From NCBI GenBank assembly GCA_009768925.2, contig VHIT02000052.1, forward strand, positions 124,001-188,000: 64,000 nucleotides of DNA. The letters are read 5' to 3'. Of the stretch, positions 1 through 8,576 are shown in pieces (position 1 is the first letter of the stretch; the number at the start of each line of letters is the position of its first letter). The DNA is from Cryptosporidium bovis (taxonomy: Eukaryota; Apicomplexa; Conoidasida; Eucoccidiorida; Cryptosporidiidae). The notes beneath the pieces are model-generated. The model saw nothing but the letters and a program-made list of their open reading frames with translations. It searched no databases and was not told the origin of the DNA. Made by a program: the position numbers and the translations under genes.

Positions 1-792
1 AAAATATATATTACAAAGTTTGCTAATGCCGTAAAATCTCACTCTATTGTAACTACTTTCATTTACGTTTTCCAGCTCGGAAATATCAAATCCAAAGGGA
101 ACAGCAAGATGCGCAATACTTGAAACATTGATTATTCTACTCTTACTTTTCAGTATTAGTGGTAATAATTCAGTTGTCAAGTAAAAATGTCCAAGATAGT
201 TTGAAATGAATTGAAATTCGACACCATTAACTAATTTAAAGGGGGAAGCCATTATTCCTGCGTTGTTTATTAATATGTCTAGCCTATCTAGTTTAGATAT
301 TACTTCTTTAGAGCATGCTTCAACACTTTTCAATGAAGTCAGATCACATTCTATAATATGAATTTTGGTTAATGGTTTGCCAAATAACCGTATTTGATTC
401 CCTATCTTCTCAATTTTTTTTTTATCTCTACAGCAGAGAACAAGTTCCGTTACACCCCACTCAAGTAACTGCCTTGTAGTTTCCAATCCTATCCCACTTG
501 TGCATCCTGTTATCATCACCGTTTTCCCCATTAATAAGTCTTTCTTTTCAAGTATTCTCTTCGGTAAGCACCTACCCCTTGCTATCGACCTGCACACCAG
601 CAGTAAAAGGGCGTAGTAAAGAATGAAGAAGGGAAGGCCAAATGAAAATAGCGACGTCCCATTGACAATGCCAAAACTTCTAACGAAAAAAGGAGCTAAC
701 AAACCGAAAGAGAAGGTCAAGATACTGAGAAAAGCAGGCTCGGTAAATAGGGAGCTCACTATTACATACAAGAGTAGGACTCTATTCATCAT
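1..792 (-). CDS. Membrane-anchored short-chain dehydrogenase/reductase, 3' end cut by window edge
   Basis: The frame is open on the minus strand from ATG at 792 to the window edge, so the C-terminus is missing. The first ~85 residues contain two long hydrophobic stretches (from about 790 to 690 and 665 to 590) that look like membrane segments, followed by a basic linker. The Rossmann fold then starts with GKTVMITGCTSGIGLE (the TGxxxGIG cofactor motif, about 528-480). The NNAG motif follows near 255-270, and the catalytic YxxxK appears as YGISK at about 33-19. Upstream of YxxxK is an INVSS strand carrying the catalytic Ser. The layout resembles retinol-dehydrogenase or WWOX-type SDRs fixed to a membrane. 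Substrate unknown. An alternative start at 531 (MGKTVMITG) would give a soluble form, but the uninterrupted hydrophobic leader argues for 792. Confidence 0.8.
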   Translation of the reverse strand, partial: MMNRVLLLYVIVSSLFTEPAFLSILTFSFGLLAPFFVRSFGIVNGTSLFSFGLPFFILYYALLLLVCRSIARGRCLPKRILEKKDLLMGKTVMITGCTSGIGLETTRQLLEWGVTELVLCCRDKKKIEKIGNQIRLFGKPLTKIHIIECDLTSLKSVEACSKEVISKLDRLDILINNAGIMASPFKLVNGVEFQFISNYLGHFYLTTELLPLILKSKSRIINVSSIAHLAVPFGFDISELENVNESSYNRVRFYGISKLCNIYF

Positions 793-1287
793 TCTACGTA
801 ACTACCGGAAAAATTCGGTGAATTCAATTGAAAATACCTTTCAGCGCTAGTAAGGGGATAAGTTATGACTTGAGGACATCCACGGTTATACGTAAATATT
901 TAACAAAGATAAAATGTTTCTATCACATATGTCAAAGTATCTACGAGTGGAAAAACATAGACTCAAGGTAAAGGTTGCTTAACCTAGTGAAGACTCCCTA
1001 GAACTACAATTAAATCCAACCTAATTAAGCACACTATAGTTCACTCAAAAAGAGTCGCCGCCGTCTCTTTTTTAGTGCCAAAATAATTTATATTTATTTT
1101 CAGTGCCGCGTCTTATTTGACGTCTCCCGTTGATCACCTGAGGGAACGAAACGCCTTTAGATCATCGGGTTCTATATATTAAATAAATATAATAACCTGC
1201 TTGTGGTTAAATTGATTGAACAGGCGAACAGCACTGACAGTCTCCACGAGCATAGATTCTTAACTTTTTCTATTACTGGTTTTAAAT
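793..1287. other. Divergent intergenic region upstream of P0 with hairpins
   Basis: No convincing ORF is present. This region serves the minus-strand dehydrogenase and plus-strand P0. It is more G/C rich than other spacers here. A clear inverted repeat lies at 1126-1169 (CCCGTTGATC against GATCATCGGG, one mismatch), with a smaller CGTC/GACG hairpin just before it (about 1108-1122). The hairpins could be part of the P0 5' leader or a small RNA; nothing proves either. Confidence 0.4.
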
Positions 1288-2220
1288 ATGCCATCTCCAG
1301 AAAAGGCAGCAAAAAAGAAACAATACTTTGAGCGTTTGGCTGAATACGCTACCTCTTATCCGAGGATATTGATAGCAAACGCCGATCATGTTGGTTCCAG
1401 GCAAATGGCGGATATTCGCCTTGCTTTAAGAGGCAAGGCAGCTGTGTTGATGGGCAAGAACACAATGATAAGAACTGCCTTGAAACAAATGCTCAGTTCC
1501 AACCCAGAACTTGAGAAGTTAATTGAGTTAGTCCGCCTAAATGTAGGGTTGATTTTCTGTATTGAGGAGCCATCCGAGGTTCGGAAAATTATCGAGGAAT
1601 ATAGAGTCCCTGCACCAGCACGTCAGGGTGTTATTGCACCGTGTGATGTCGTTGTTCCTGCGGGTGCCACGGGTTTGGATCCATCACAAACATCCTTCTT
1701 CCAAGCTCTTGGTATTGCTACCAAGATTGTTAAGGGTCAGGTTGAGATCCAGTCAGATGTAAACCTAATTGAAGAAGGCAAAAAAGTTACGGCCTCTCAG
1801 GCAGTACTTTTGCAGAAGTTAAACATTAAGCCGTTTTCTTACGGACTTAAAATAAACAACATTTATGATAATGGGAGTGTATATAGTTCGTCGGTGCTTG
1901 ATATAACATCTGAGGATCTTATTTCCAGAGTTGTAGAGGCAACTAGATATGTTGCAGCCTTCTCAAAGGAAACTTCCATTCCAACTAAACCCTCAGCTTG
2001 CGACGGTATTGTCTCTGCATTTAGGAATTGTGTTGCATTCGGTTTGGATACTGAATTTGATTTCCCTGAAATGCAGACAATTAAGGATGCGTTAGCAAAT
2101 CCATCCGCATTTGTCGCGGTTTCTACTAATGAGAACAGTTCTTCAGCTGCACAGGCATCAGTGCCGGTTGAAGAGGAAGAGGAGGAGGAGGGTGATCTTG
2201 GCTTTTCACTATTTGATTAA
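1288..2220 (+). CDS. RPLP0: 60S acidic ribosomal protein P0 (uL10)
   Basis: 310 aa, the usual length for eukaryotic P0. The N-terminal L10 domain is unmistakable (YPRILIANADHVGSRQMADIR, RGKAAVLMGKNTMIR, the VPAPARQGVIAP segment). The C-terminal stalk tail is an acidic run ending GDLGFSLFD, the peptide that recruits elongation factors. P0 binds 28S rRNA in the GTPase centre and carries the P1/P2 dimers. The ATG at 1288 starts the conserved MPSPEKAAKKKQYFERL. No intron is visible. G/C content is higher than in neighbouring genes, as expected of a highly expressed gene. Confidence 0.98.
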   Translation: MPSPEKAAKKKQYFERLAEYATSYPRILIANADHVGSRQMADIRLALRGKAAVLMGKNTMIRTALKQMLSSNPELEKLIELVRLNVGLIFCIEEPSEVRKIIEEYRVPAPARQGVIAPCDVVVPAGATGLDPSQTSFFQALGIATKIVKGQVEIQSDVNLIEEGKKVTASQAVLLQKLNIKPFSYGLKINNIYDNGSVYSSSVLDITSEDLISRVVEATRYVAAFSKETSIPTKPSACDGIVSAFRNCVAFGLDTEFDFPEMQTIKDALANPSAFVAVSTNENSSSAAQASVPVEEEEEEEGDLGFSLFD

Positions 2221-2699
2221 ATTAGAAGGCTAGTCTAGTTTTACTCTCATTTAACTTTTCTACTTAGTACACTGCCCCTAGTTATTGTACCTTTGTTCAT
2301 TTAAGATCGAGGTTGTGGGCGAGTTGCCACTTATCTGCTGTCTATTTGAGTTTCATATTGCGGGCTCATTTGCTAGTTGCCCTAATCGGACATATTTCTG
2401 CCCTTTAATGTGGGACTGATTAAGTAGGACCTGAAGGCGGTAGCAACAGAGAATTAAATGGAAGAAAATATTTTTTGATTAAACTTTTGTCAATTTGTCG
2501 TATAGAGTCTGGTTCCAGATGTGTGTTCAACAATAAATAGTAATTTGTGCACATTAAATATACATTATCGATTTACAGATCATTTTTTTTTAAAATAAGT
2601 TATTTATCAACTGATTATTTATTTGAATTTGTCAATTATTTGGATTCCTCTTATGATGTTTGTGACTTAGCACTTCTTGTATATTAAAAGGAATGATTC
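2221..2699. other. P0 downstream region, G/C-enriched patch, no ORF
   Basis: No coding signal is seen. From about 2300 to 2455 base composition is clearly less A/T rich than the flanks. This stretch ends in a possible hairpin (CTGCC near 2400 against GGCGG near 2437) followed by AGCAACAGAG, reminiscent of the 3' half of an H/ACA snoRNA. It may equally be the P0 3'UTR. The rest is A/T-rich spacer. Confidence 0.25.
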
Positions 2700-3255
2700 A
2701 TGATTAGACACTTTTTTAGAATGATAAATGGTATGAAGCTGAAATTTCGTACAGAGCAAGGATTTCCACAATCGTTTGAGACGCAAAGTATTGATGATTC
2801 ATATCAAAAGCAGGTATGAAGCATATTGTACTAAAAAAATTAGGAAAATCTACTTGAAATATTTGTGTAAATTCTGTAATATAATTTTCAATACTAGACT
2901 TCCAAATACTAAATCACTATAAAAACAATAGAGTTTAATGAAGAAAATTATAGATATGTAATTGAGAAATTCGATGGTGTTGAATATATGAAATTAATAA
3001 CAAATAATAGATCATCAAATGTACGATTGCAAGATTGTGTGCCAAACTTGTGGAATTAAGGAGAATAACCATTATTCAACTGAGTGCAGTTAAAAAGTGC
3101 ATCAGCAAATATAAGTGTATAAAATTAGAATCAAAGGTACGAGATATTGCAATAAAAATGACGAATAAAAACATTTTCGACAATATTGTGACAAAAGAGC
3201 GCAAAATAAAGAAGTATCTAGATTTTTATACTTAAGAGATTTCTATTGGGATTGA
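2700..3255 (+). pseudogene. Probable decayed gene with zinc-knuckle remnants
   Basis: Protein-like sequence appears here but never as one open frame. An ATG at 2700 opens 39 codons (MIRHFFRMINGMKLKFRTEQ...) ending in TGA at 2817. A second open stretch at about 2936-3057 reads FNEENYRYVIEKFDGVEYMK and stops at NLWN. In another frame, 3019-3091 encodes a CCHC zinc-knuckle-like motif, CQTCGIKENNHYSTEC, closed by TAA. The same frame continues through three more stops with KGTRYCNKND and KHFRQYCDKR segments, which look like further knuckles that lost some metal ligands. A spliced gene could explain the first two pieces, but I found no intron set that joins them in frame. The in-frame stops between knuckle remnants favour a pseudogene. 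No relative recognised. Confidence 0.4.
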
Positions 3256-3276
3256 GTTCGCAAAAAATGCAGACCT

Positions 3277-4185
3277 CTAATAGTTAAAACTGATATTCTT
3301 TTTATAATTATTATAATTTTCAACAATATTTAAAACGAGTGATTTTTCTATTGGTTCAGTATTATTAGATATAATCTCAATTTTTGTTTCATTAGTTATC
3401 ATTATAATTTTATTTCTCTTTGATTGAAGCAAGTTAGCACATATAATATTCGGTTTATACCTTTCTAGGTATTCGAATGATTTTATAAGCAATTCATTCT
3501 CATCTGTTTCAAGTTTGAATGAAACAATGAAACAGTTGGGGCATTTTTCTCTGATATTGGCCACAAATTTAGGTACCAAATAAAGCTCAATATTAATACA
3601 AGGAAGCTTCAAACTTATTTGATCATTTGTAATAGAGTTAGGAGGTATAGTTATTTTATTTGTCGAGAGCAGGTCCTCAGGTATATAGAAATCGGAAACT
3701 GCAGCAGAGAGGTAAAATATAATTTTTTCATTATATTTTGCACAGTGAGATGAAATCATTTGAATTCCCTCTGTATAGTCGAATATAGATTCAAATTCAA
3801 TAATAAATAATTTTTTAGCATATTTTTCAAAATTTTTTGATGCTTCTGTAATTTTCATGTCATCAATTGAATTAGTATTTACTTCTCTTTCCGAAAACGC
3901 TAACATTATTTCATATTTGGATGGGAATTCAACAGCAAATGGTAAGTTGCTACCCTTTCTGTGAAAAAATACGACACTAAATCCATGCTTCAAGAAATAT
4001 TCAGCAGAGTAAGCACCTCTTTTGCCAGTACTGAAGTTTTCAATAAATCGTACTGCGTTTTTTTCCAATGGTACACTGGTTCCACCACTGGTTATTATAA
4101 CAACATTTCTATCAAATAACAATATTTCCTTGTAAATAAATTGTGCAAAATCTCTCTCAATTACAGACAAATATTTTTTACCCAT
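3277..4185 (-). CDS. PPCS: Phosphopantothenate-cysteine ligase (PPCS)
   Basis: 302 aa, close to the ~310 aa of eukaryotic monofunctional PPCS. It joins cysteine to 4'-phosphopantothenate, the second step of coenzyme A synthesis from pantothenate. Diagnostic motifs are [24 protein letters not shown] (residues ~32-54, nucleotide binding and the NFSTG-type loop), the FHRKGS segment and [12 protein letters not shown] (residues ~158-169). The eukaryotic type is separate from the CoaB half of bacterial fused CoaBC, and no decarboxylase domain is present here. The start at 4185 gives MGKKYLS; no intron is seen. Cytosolic, since no targeting signal is visible. Confidence 0.92.
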   Translation of the reverse strand: MGKKYLSVIERDFAQFIYKEILLFDRNVVIITSGGTSVPLEKNAVRFIENFSTGKRGAYSAEYFLKHGFSVVFFHRKGSNLPFAVEFPSKYEIMLAFSEREVNTNSIDDMKITEASKNFEKYAKKLFIIEFESIFDYTEGIQMISSHCAKYNEKIIFYLSAAVSDFYIPEDLLSTNKITIPPNSITNDQISLKLPCINIELYLVPKFVANIREKCPNCFIVSFKLETDENELLIKSFEYLERYKPNIICANLLQSKRNKIIMITNETKIEIISNNTEPIEKSLVLNIVENYNNYKKNISFNY

Positions 4186-4575
4186 TATTATATCTTAGTC
4201 TTTATATTTAATATTAATACATAAACCCAAATAATATCTTCCATATAAAAAATATAGTTCATTCCCATAAAAAACGAGAGAAACCAATAAAACATGAGAA
4301 GTATACTACATATAAACACATAAAATATCAATTAATTATGATAAAGGCAAATACAAATATTTAATTATTGGTTTTGCTTTAATGTTTTGGTACTTCAAGA
4401 ATTGAGGGTCTAATAATTACTGCGCTGAAATTTAAGTTAATAAAATTTATTAATACATAAAAGTAAATTGGATAATAAAAGAAGATACAATATAAGAACT
4501 AGCAAAATAAACCTTTCTGAAACATTTTTGTTTGTATTTTAGTTGCAAAAATGAACCCCTAGTTTATTCTACAAA
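4186..4575. other. Divergent A/T-rich intergenic region
   Basis: Promoter region between PPCS (-) and the NELF-B-like gene (+). I see no ORF, RNA or clear regulatory box in it. Confidence 0.3.
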
Positions 4576-7500
4576 ATGCAATTTTCTAAAAATTGTGGTG
4601 CTTCATGTTGCATTTCAAATTGGCATAGAGAATCAGATAATAAACTCTATGATGATGAAATTAACAACCCAAATGTATCATATTCTTTGGCCTCAAACAA
4701 AAGGGCACCTATTTATGGTGTAGGTTTTACGGAACGATTGAATGAAAATGACAATTCAGTAAATAGTGGACCAAATGGAAAGCGCAAGTTTAAAGATTTT
4801 TTAGAAAGTAATCTTCAACATGGAGGTGTTTTAAATCTTTTAACTGTCTCACGTTTGCTTTCTGAATGGAGGAAAAGCAATGAGATAAAAAATAGTTTTG
4901 TTATGGAGTTAATAGATTTTACCAGATTATGTGGTGTGAAAAGAAATGTGACTTATAAAGAGTTATTTGAATTACTTTCAAAGTTATTTGAGTCAAAGCT
5001 GAAAATGAAAAAAATTGACAATTCCACTTTTAAGAAGTTTGATTTATTGGCATCAAAATGCGTAAGGTTAATTAATATTCCACAGTTGCTTAATTCTATT
5101 ATTATGGTTTTGACAAAGTTCAATAGATTACCTGACAAAATTTTAAATGAGTTGACTACCCCAGATTTACACCTGTTTCCAAGTTTCCTTTCATTTTATA
5201 AATTGGCTCCTATAAAACTACGCCAACAAATGTGGCTTAAAAGACCAGATTGGTTTGTTTACGAGATTTTACCATTTATTATGTTATTTACAAAGTTATC
5301 TTCGAATGTTGATTGCTGCTCAATTAACAATACTAGATATCATGATATTAATAGTGAGTTAAATTTAATTGAAGGAACTGATTGTTTTTTGGAAAGGCTT
5401 AAAACTGATATAGATAGAGATGGTGTTACTAAAATCAGAAAATATATAGAGGATTATGTATTTGAGTTTACAAACACAAGTTCATCATCTTGCAGTAATT
5501 GTATTGAAAAACAAGTACAATATTCAGACTCAGTAGACTCAATTTTTTCGTTTATTTCACGAATTAAAGCCCTTTATACATCCTGTGTTGAATTAGAACA
5601 CGATGAAATTGAACTTTTTGGTGAATCTTGCAAATGTTTAGCCTTTAATTATATGGATTCATTTGAATTTTACAAAGCTTTTTTTCAATTGCAAAAAAAT
5701 GAGCAGCTTCATTCCTTAAGATGCGTTGATATGACAGTGGGGAATATAAACAGCTGTCCTGATTCAACTTGTAAATCTGCCAAGAACACCAACCATATGA
5801 TTAGCTCAGGAAAAAACTCCCTTCAAGGAAGTTTAGCACATAATAAAAATACAAACTTGTCGAACTGCACAACCACTAACTTGACTATATGTGGGAATAT
5901 TCTTAAATTGGGTAGAATTGTTGCCTACATTTCTCATTGTATTGGAGGTTACAAGGAATTATACATTTATTTTGTCAGTACAGTTAAGCAAATCTACTTG
6001 GATTCACTCTCACACAACATTGGTAGCAAGGCTATTCAAGGTGATGATTTAAAATCAACTCAGGAAGGTTCAATTCAGTATGAAATTATTTCTTCTGATG
6101 ATAACTCTCATTTTTTCTCAAAGCACACACTTCAAACACATATAGACTCTTCAAACAATGAAAAAGTAAATTTAGAGAAGAGTCGAGGCCCGGACAATTC
6201 AGAATCATCAAAACACGAAGTGGAGACAAACAAACAAAAGACTACAAATCCGGGGAAATTTAGAAGTACTTACTTTAATAAATCGAGTAATACAAAACAA
6301 TTTAATTACCAATTTGAGCAAAAACTAAATAACTTTTCTGGTGAACCATTATTGGCAACACTTAGAATTTTCGTTGCACTTCGAATTTTTTACTTCGAAA
6401 ACAAGACAAATTGGAATGAAGATGATGATGTGAAAGTAGGTGATTTCGACGATAATGTGTCTGGGAACAAATCAACAGACTTGAATTCTGAAAAAATAGT
6501 TGTGAATGGTTCATATAAGTCTGAACATTCTGCTCCGCTTACAATTTCTGAATGTGACCCAGTTGCTTGGCCATGTATAAATATAATCGGCAATGTACTT
6601 AGAGATGGATTTTCATCTAATAAAACTCAAGAACTATTAGTAAATGTTTCATCTACACTGGTAATAAAGTCTACTAAAGAACTTGCAGATATTGCGTTTG
6701 TTTTCTCAGAACCACATTTCTTATTTATTTGTTCCGAATTTATCTTAGAAACGTCGATTCTAACTATGTTTCATTCCTCAATGGACGTTCAACTTGTTCT
6801 TAATCCTCAAAGAAGAAAGATACCAATAGGACTAATTTCACTTGGCCTTAATTCAGTATTTTTAACTCACAAAAATAGGAATACCATTATTGAAAGTTCG
6901 AGCTTTCTTAATGTTACAAGCTGTAACTCCATTATCAATGGAATTTCCTTAAACAAAAGTATCACCAGTAAGACTTGTAATTCTCAAATTTCAAATTTTT
7001 GTAAACCACAATATACAGACTCTAGTGTTTTATCAAACATTCATATTCAATCCAATTTAAAAAAAGGACCCAATAAATTAATTTCAAATGATTCAACCCC
7101 TATATATAACAATAACGGTGATTCCAATTCTAACTTTGCAATTAGATTTGATGCATTATTAAACTTGCTAACTTCATTTAATATAGACGGAAATTCTACG
7201 GAGGATAAACAATTTGAAAGCAATAATGAAGCAACAAAATATATAAATAGTGCACAGGTGTTTGAAATTAATAACAATTTTAATTCTACGTCTATTAATC
7301 AAATAGGCAATGTTTATTCAAAATTATTAAGTAATTTAAACAAGTTGAATTGTACAATATTTACGACGTTTTTGCCTTTGATTGATCGTTATTTAGAACT
7401 TTCAATTTCTACAGAAGAAGTAAATATGTCAAATTTGGGGAAAGAAATTGAAGTCAGCTGTAAATCCAAGAAAAATGAGGTTCTCAAGTTTTATAGAAAC

Positions 7501-8487
7501 GAACTTATGGAATACATTGGCTCCTTATATTCTAAGGAGTACTGCCATTCAAGTGACATGTCATTAAAGTTTATTAGACTTATTTCAAGTTCATTGTTCT
7601 TCACTGGAATGAAACCAACATTTGCTAGACATGAGAACTCGCAGGCACACCACTTTATACAAAATAATATTATTGGACTATATTATGGACATTTTCATGA
7701 AACAAATAGTAAAATTGACCAAAATGTTTTACCTTTGTATAATCAAGTACCTGTCCCATTATTGCCTTCCTGTATAAATCTATCGATTAGACTATTGGAG
7801 GTGTCATTTTGTTCAGACTGGTTAAATCAACTTTTTTTGAAGTCAATACTTGGGCTTTTACACACGTATCCCAGGATATCTGGTAAAAGTGAGAAAAGCC
7901 ATTTAGAAAATAGTGAAGTAAAGTCAATGAATTATAACAATACAAAGTTAGCAGAAATATCCCTTCTTGCATCTATCCCAAGAGACATTGCGCAGGGCCT
8001 ATTTTTCAGAATTGTCCTCCCAAGCATCAGGGACCCACTAATTAGTAGTTCAGAAATAAATGTTGTAAACGAAATAATAGCGAATAGAGATATACTAACT
8101 ATACTAGACAATAAAACTAGAAAACTTTGTATTGAAAGACTCTGGTTTCGAAGTCCATTTCAATTTGTAATTAATTACGAGTCAATAAGCGGAGGGACGC
8201 CAAATGAACCCTCACAAAGACTGCAGATTAAAGATATACATCAATATTTGATTGATTTATCCAGTGAAAAGAAAGAAATAAAGGAAATAAACTTACTTAT
8301 ACCATATAAAGTAATGGTCTGGGAACACCATTTTATAGGGAATAATGACGCTTATTTTGTTTTTATCAAATGGTTAGTTTATTTCCAAAGATTGTGCACT
8401 ATTTTAGATAAAGAGAACCAAATATCAAACAAACTTATCTTGATAAATGATTTAATAAAGTCCTCTGATAATAAATTAAAGCTTTAA
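4576..8487 (+). CDS. NELF-B/COBRA1-like protein (tentative), 1303 aa
   Basis: A very long single ORF without introns. The N-terminal 250 residues follow the order of metazoan NELF-B: GGVLNLLTVSRLLSEWRKSN, then KFDLLASKCVRLINIPQLLNSI, then a hydrophobic TKFNRLPDKIL segment and PIKLRQQMWLKRPDWFVYEI, matching NELF-B's LLEKSFSLVKMPSL, PKVPEKKL and VKRQIWQDNQALF regions. A late LLHTYPRISG segment resembles NELF-B's LLIHLHPRVAP. Two long Ser/Asn-rich insertions (about residues 380-590 and 640-900) make it twice the human length. NELF-B is the structural core of the complex that holds RNA polymerase II in promoter-proximal pausing. The match is from recalled family sequence and is distant. If wrong, this is an unknown helical-repeat protein. 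Confidence 0.55.
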   Translation: MQFSKNCGASCCISNWHRESDNKLYDDEINNPNVSYSLASNKRAPIYGVGFTERLNENDNSVNSGPNGKRKFKDFLESNLQHGGVLNLLTVSRLLSEWRKSNEIKNSFVMELIDFTRLCGVKRNVTYKELFELLSKLFESKLKMKKIDNSTFKKFDLLASKCVRLINIPQLLNSIIMVLTKFNRLPDKILNELTTPDLHLFPSFLSFYKLAPIKLRQQMWLKRPDWFVYEILPFIMLFTKLSSNVDCCSINNTRYHDINSELNLIEGTDCFLERLKTDIDRDGVTKIRKYIEDYVFEFTNTSSSSCSNCIEKQVQYSDSVDSIFSFISRIKALYTSCVELEHDEIELFGESCKCLAFNYMDSFEFYKAFFQLQKNEQLHSLRCVDMTVGNINSCPDSTCKSAKNTNHMISSGKNSLQGSLAHNKNTNLSNCTTTNLTICGNILKLGRIVAYISHCIGGYKELYIYFVSTVKQIYLDSLSHNIGSKAIQGDDLKSTQEGSIQYEIISSDDNSHFFSKHTLQTHIDSSNNEKVNLEKSRGPDNSESSKHEVETNKQKTTNPGKFRSTYFNKSSNTKQFNYQFEQKLNNFSGEPLLATLRIFVALRIFYFENKTNWNEDDDVKVGDFDDNVSGNKSTDLNSEKIVVNGSYKSEHSAPLTISECDPVAWPCINIIGNVLRDGFSSNKTQELLVNVSSTLVIKSTKELADIAFVFSEPHFLFICSEFILETSILTMFHSSMDVQLVLNPQRRKIPIGLISLGLNSVFLTHKNRNTIIESSSFLNVTSCNSIINGISLNKSITSKTCNSQISNFCKPQYTDSSVLSNIHIQSNLKKGPNKLISNDSTPIYNNNGDSNSNFAIRFDALLNLLTSFNIDGNSTEDKQFESNNEATKYINSAQVFEINNNFNSTSINQIGNVYSKLLSNLNKLNCTIFTTFLPLIDRYLELSISTEEVNMSNLGKEIEVSCKSKKNEVLKFYRNELMEYIGSLYSKEYCHSSDMSLKFIRLISSSLFFTGMKPTFARHENSQAHHFIQNNIIGLYYGHFHETNSKIDQNVLPLYNQVPVPLLPSCINLSIRLLEVSFCSDWLNQLFLKSILGLLHTYPRISGKSEKSHLENSEVKSMNYNNTKLAEISLLASIPRDIAQGLFFRIVLPSIRDPLISSSEINVVNEIIANRDILTILDNKTRKLCIERLWFRSPFQFVINYESISGGTPNEPSQRLQIKDIHQYLIDLSSEKKEIKEINLLIPYKVMVWEHHFIGNNDAYFVFIKWLVYFQRLCTILDKENQISNKLILINDLIKSSDNKLKL

Positions 8488-8576
8488 TCGAAAATAAACA
8501 AAATTAATAGAATGTACACAGGAGTTAGGCAAAAGTTAAAATATATATTATTTATTTTAGTTGTACCGGAATCAAT

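Noticed and set aside
623-850. 75-aa plus-strand ORF near the left end
   Set aside because: It lies opposite the coding N-terminus of the dehydrogenase; composition mirrors the antisense of hydrophobic codons (Lys/Asn rich).
1126-1175. Possible tRNA (GGGTTC resembling a B box)
   Set aside because: No cloverleaf can be drawn; the acceptor stem and anticodon arm are missing.
3035-3235. 66-aa plus-strand ORF MCAKLVELRR...
   Set aside because: It runs out of frame with the better zinc-knuckle signal and has no domain-like pattern; treated as part of the decayed gene.
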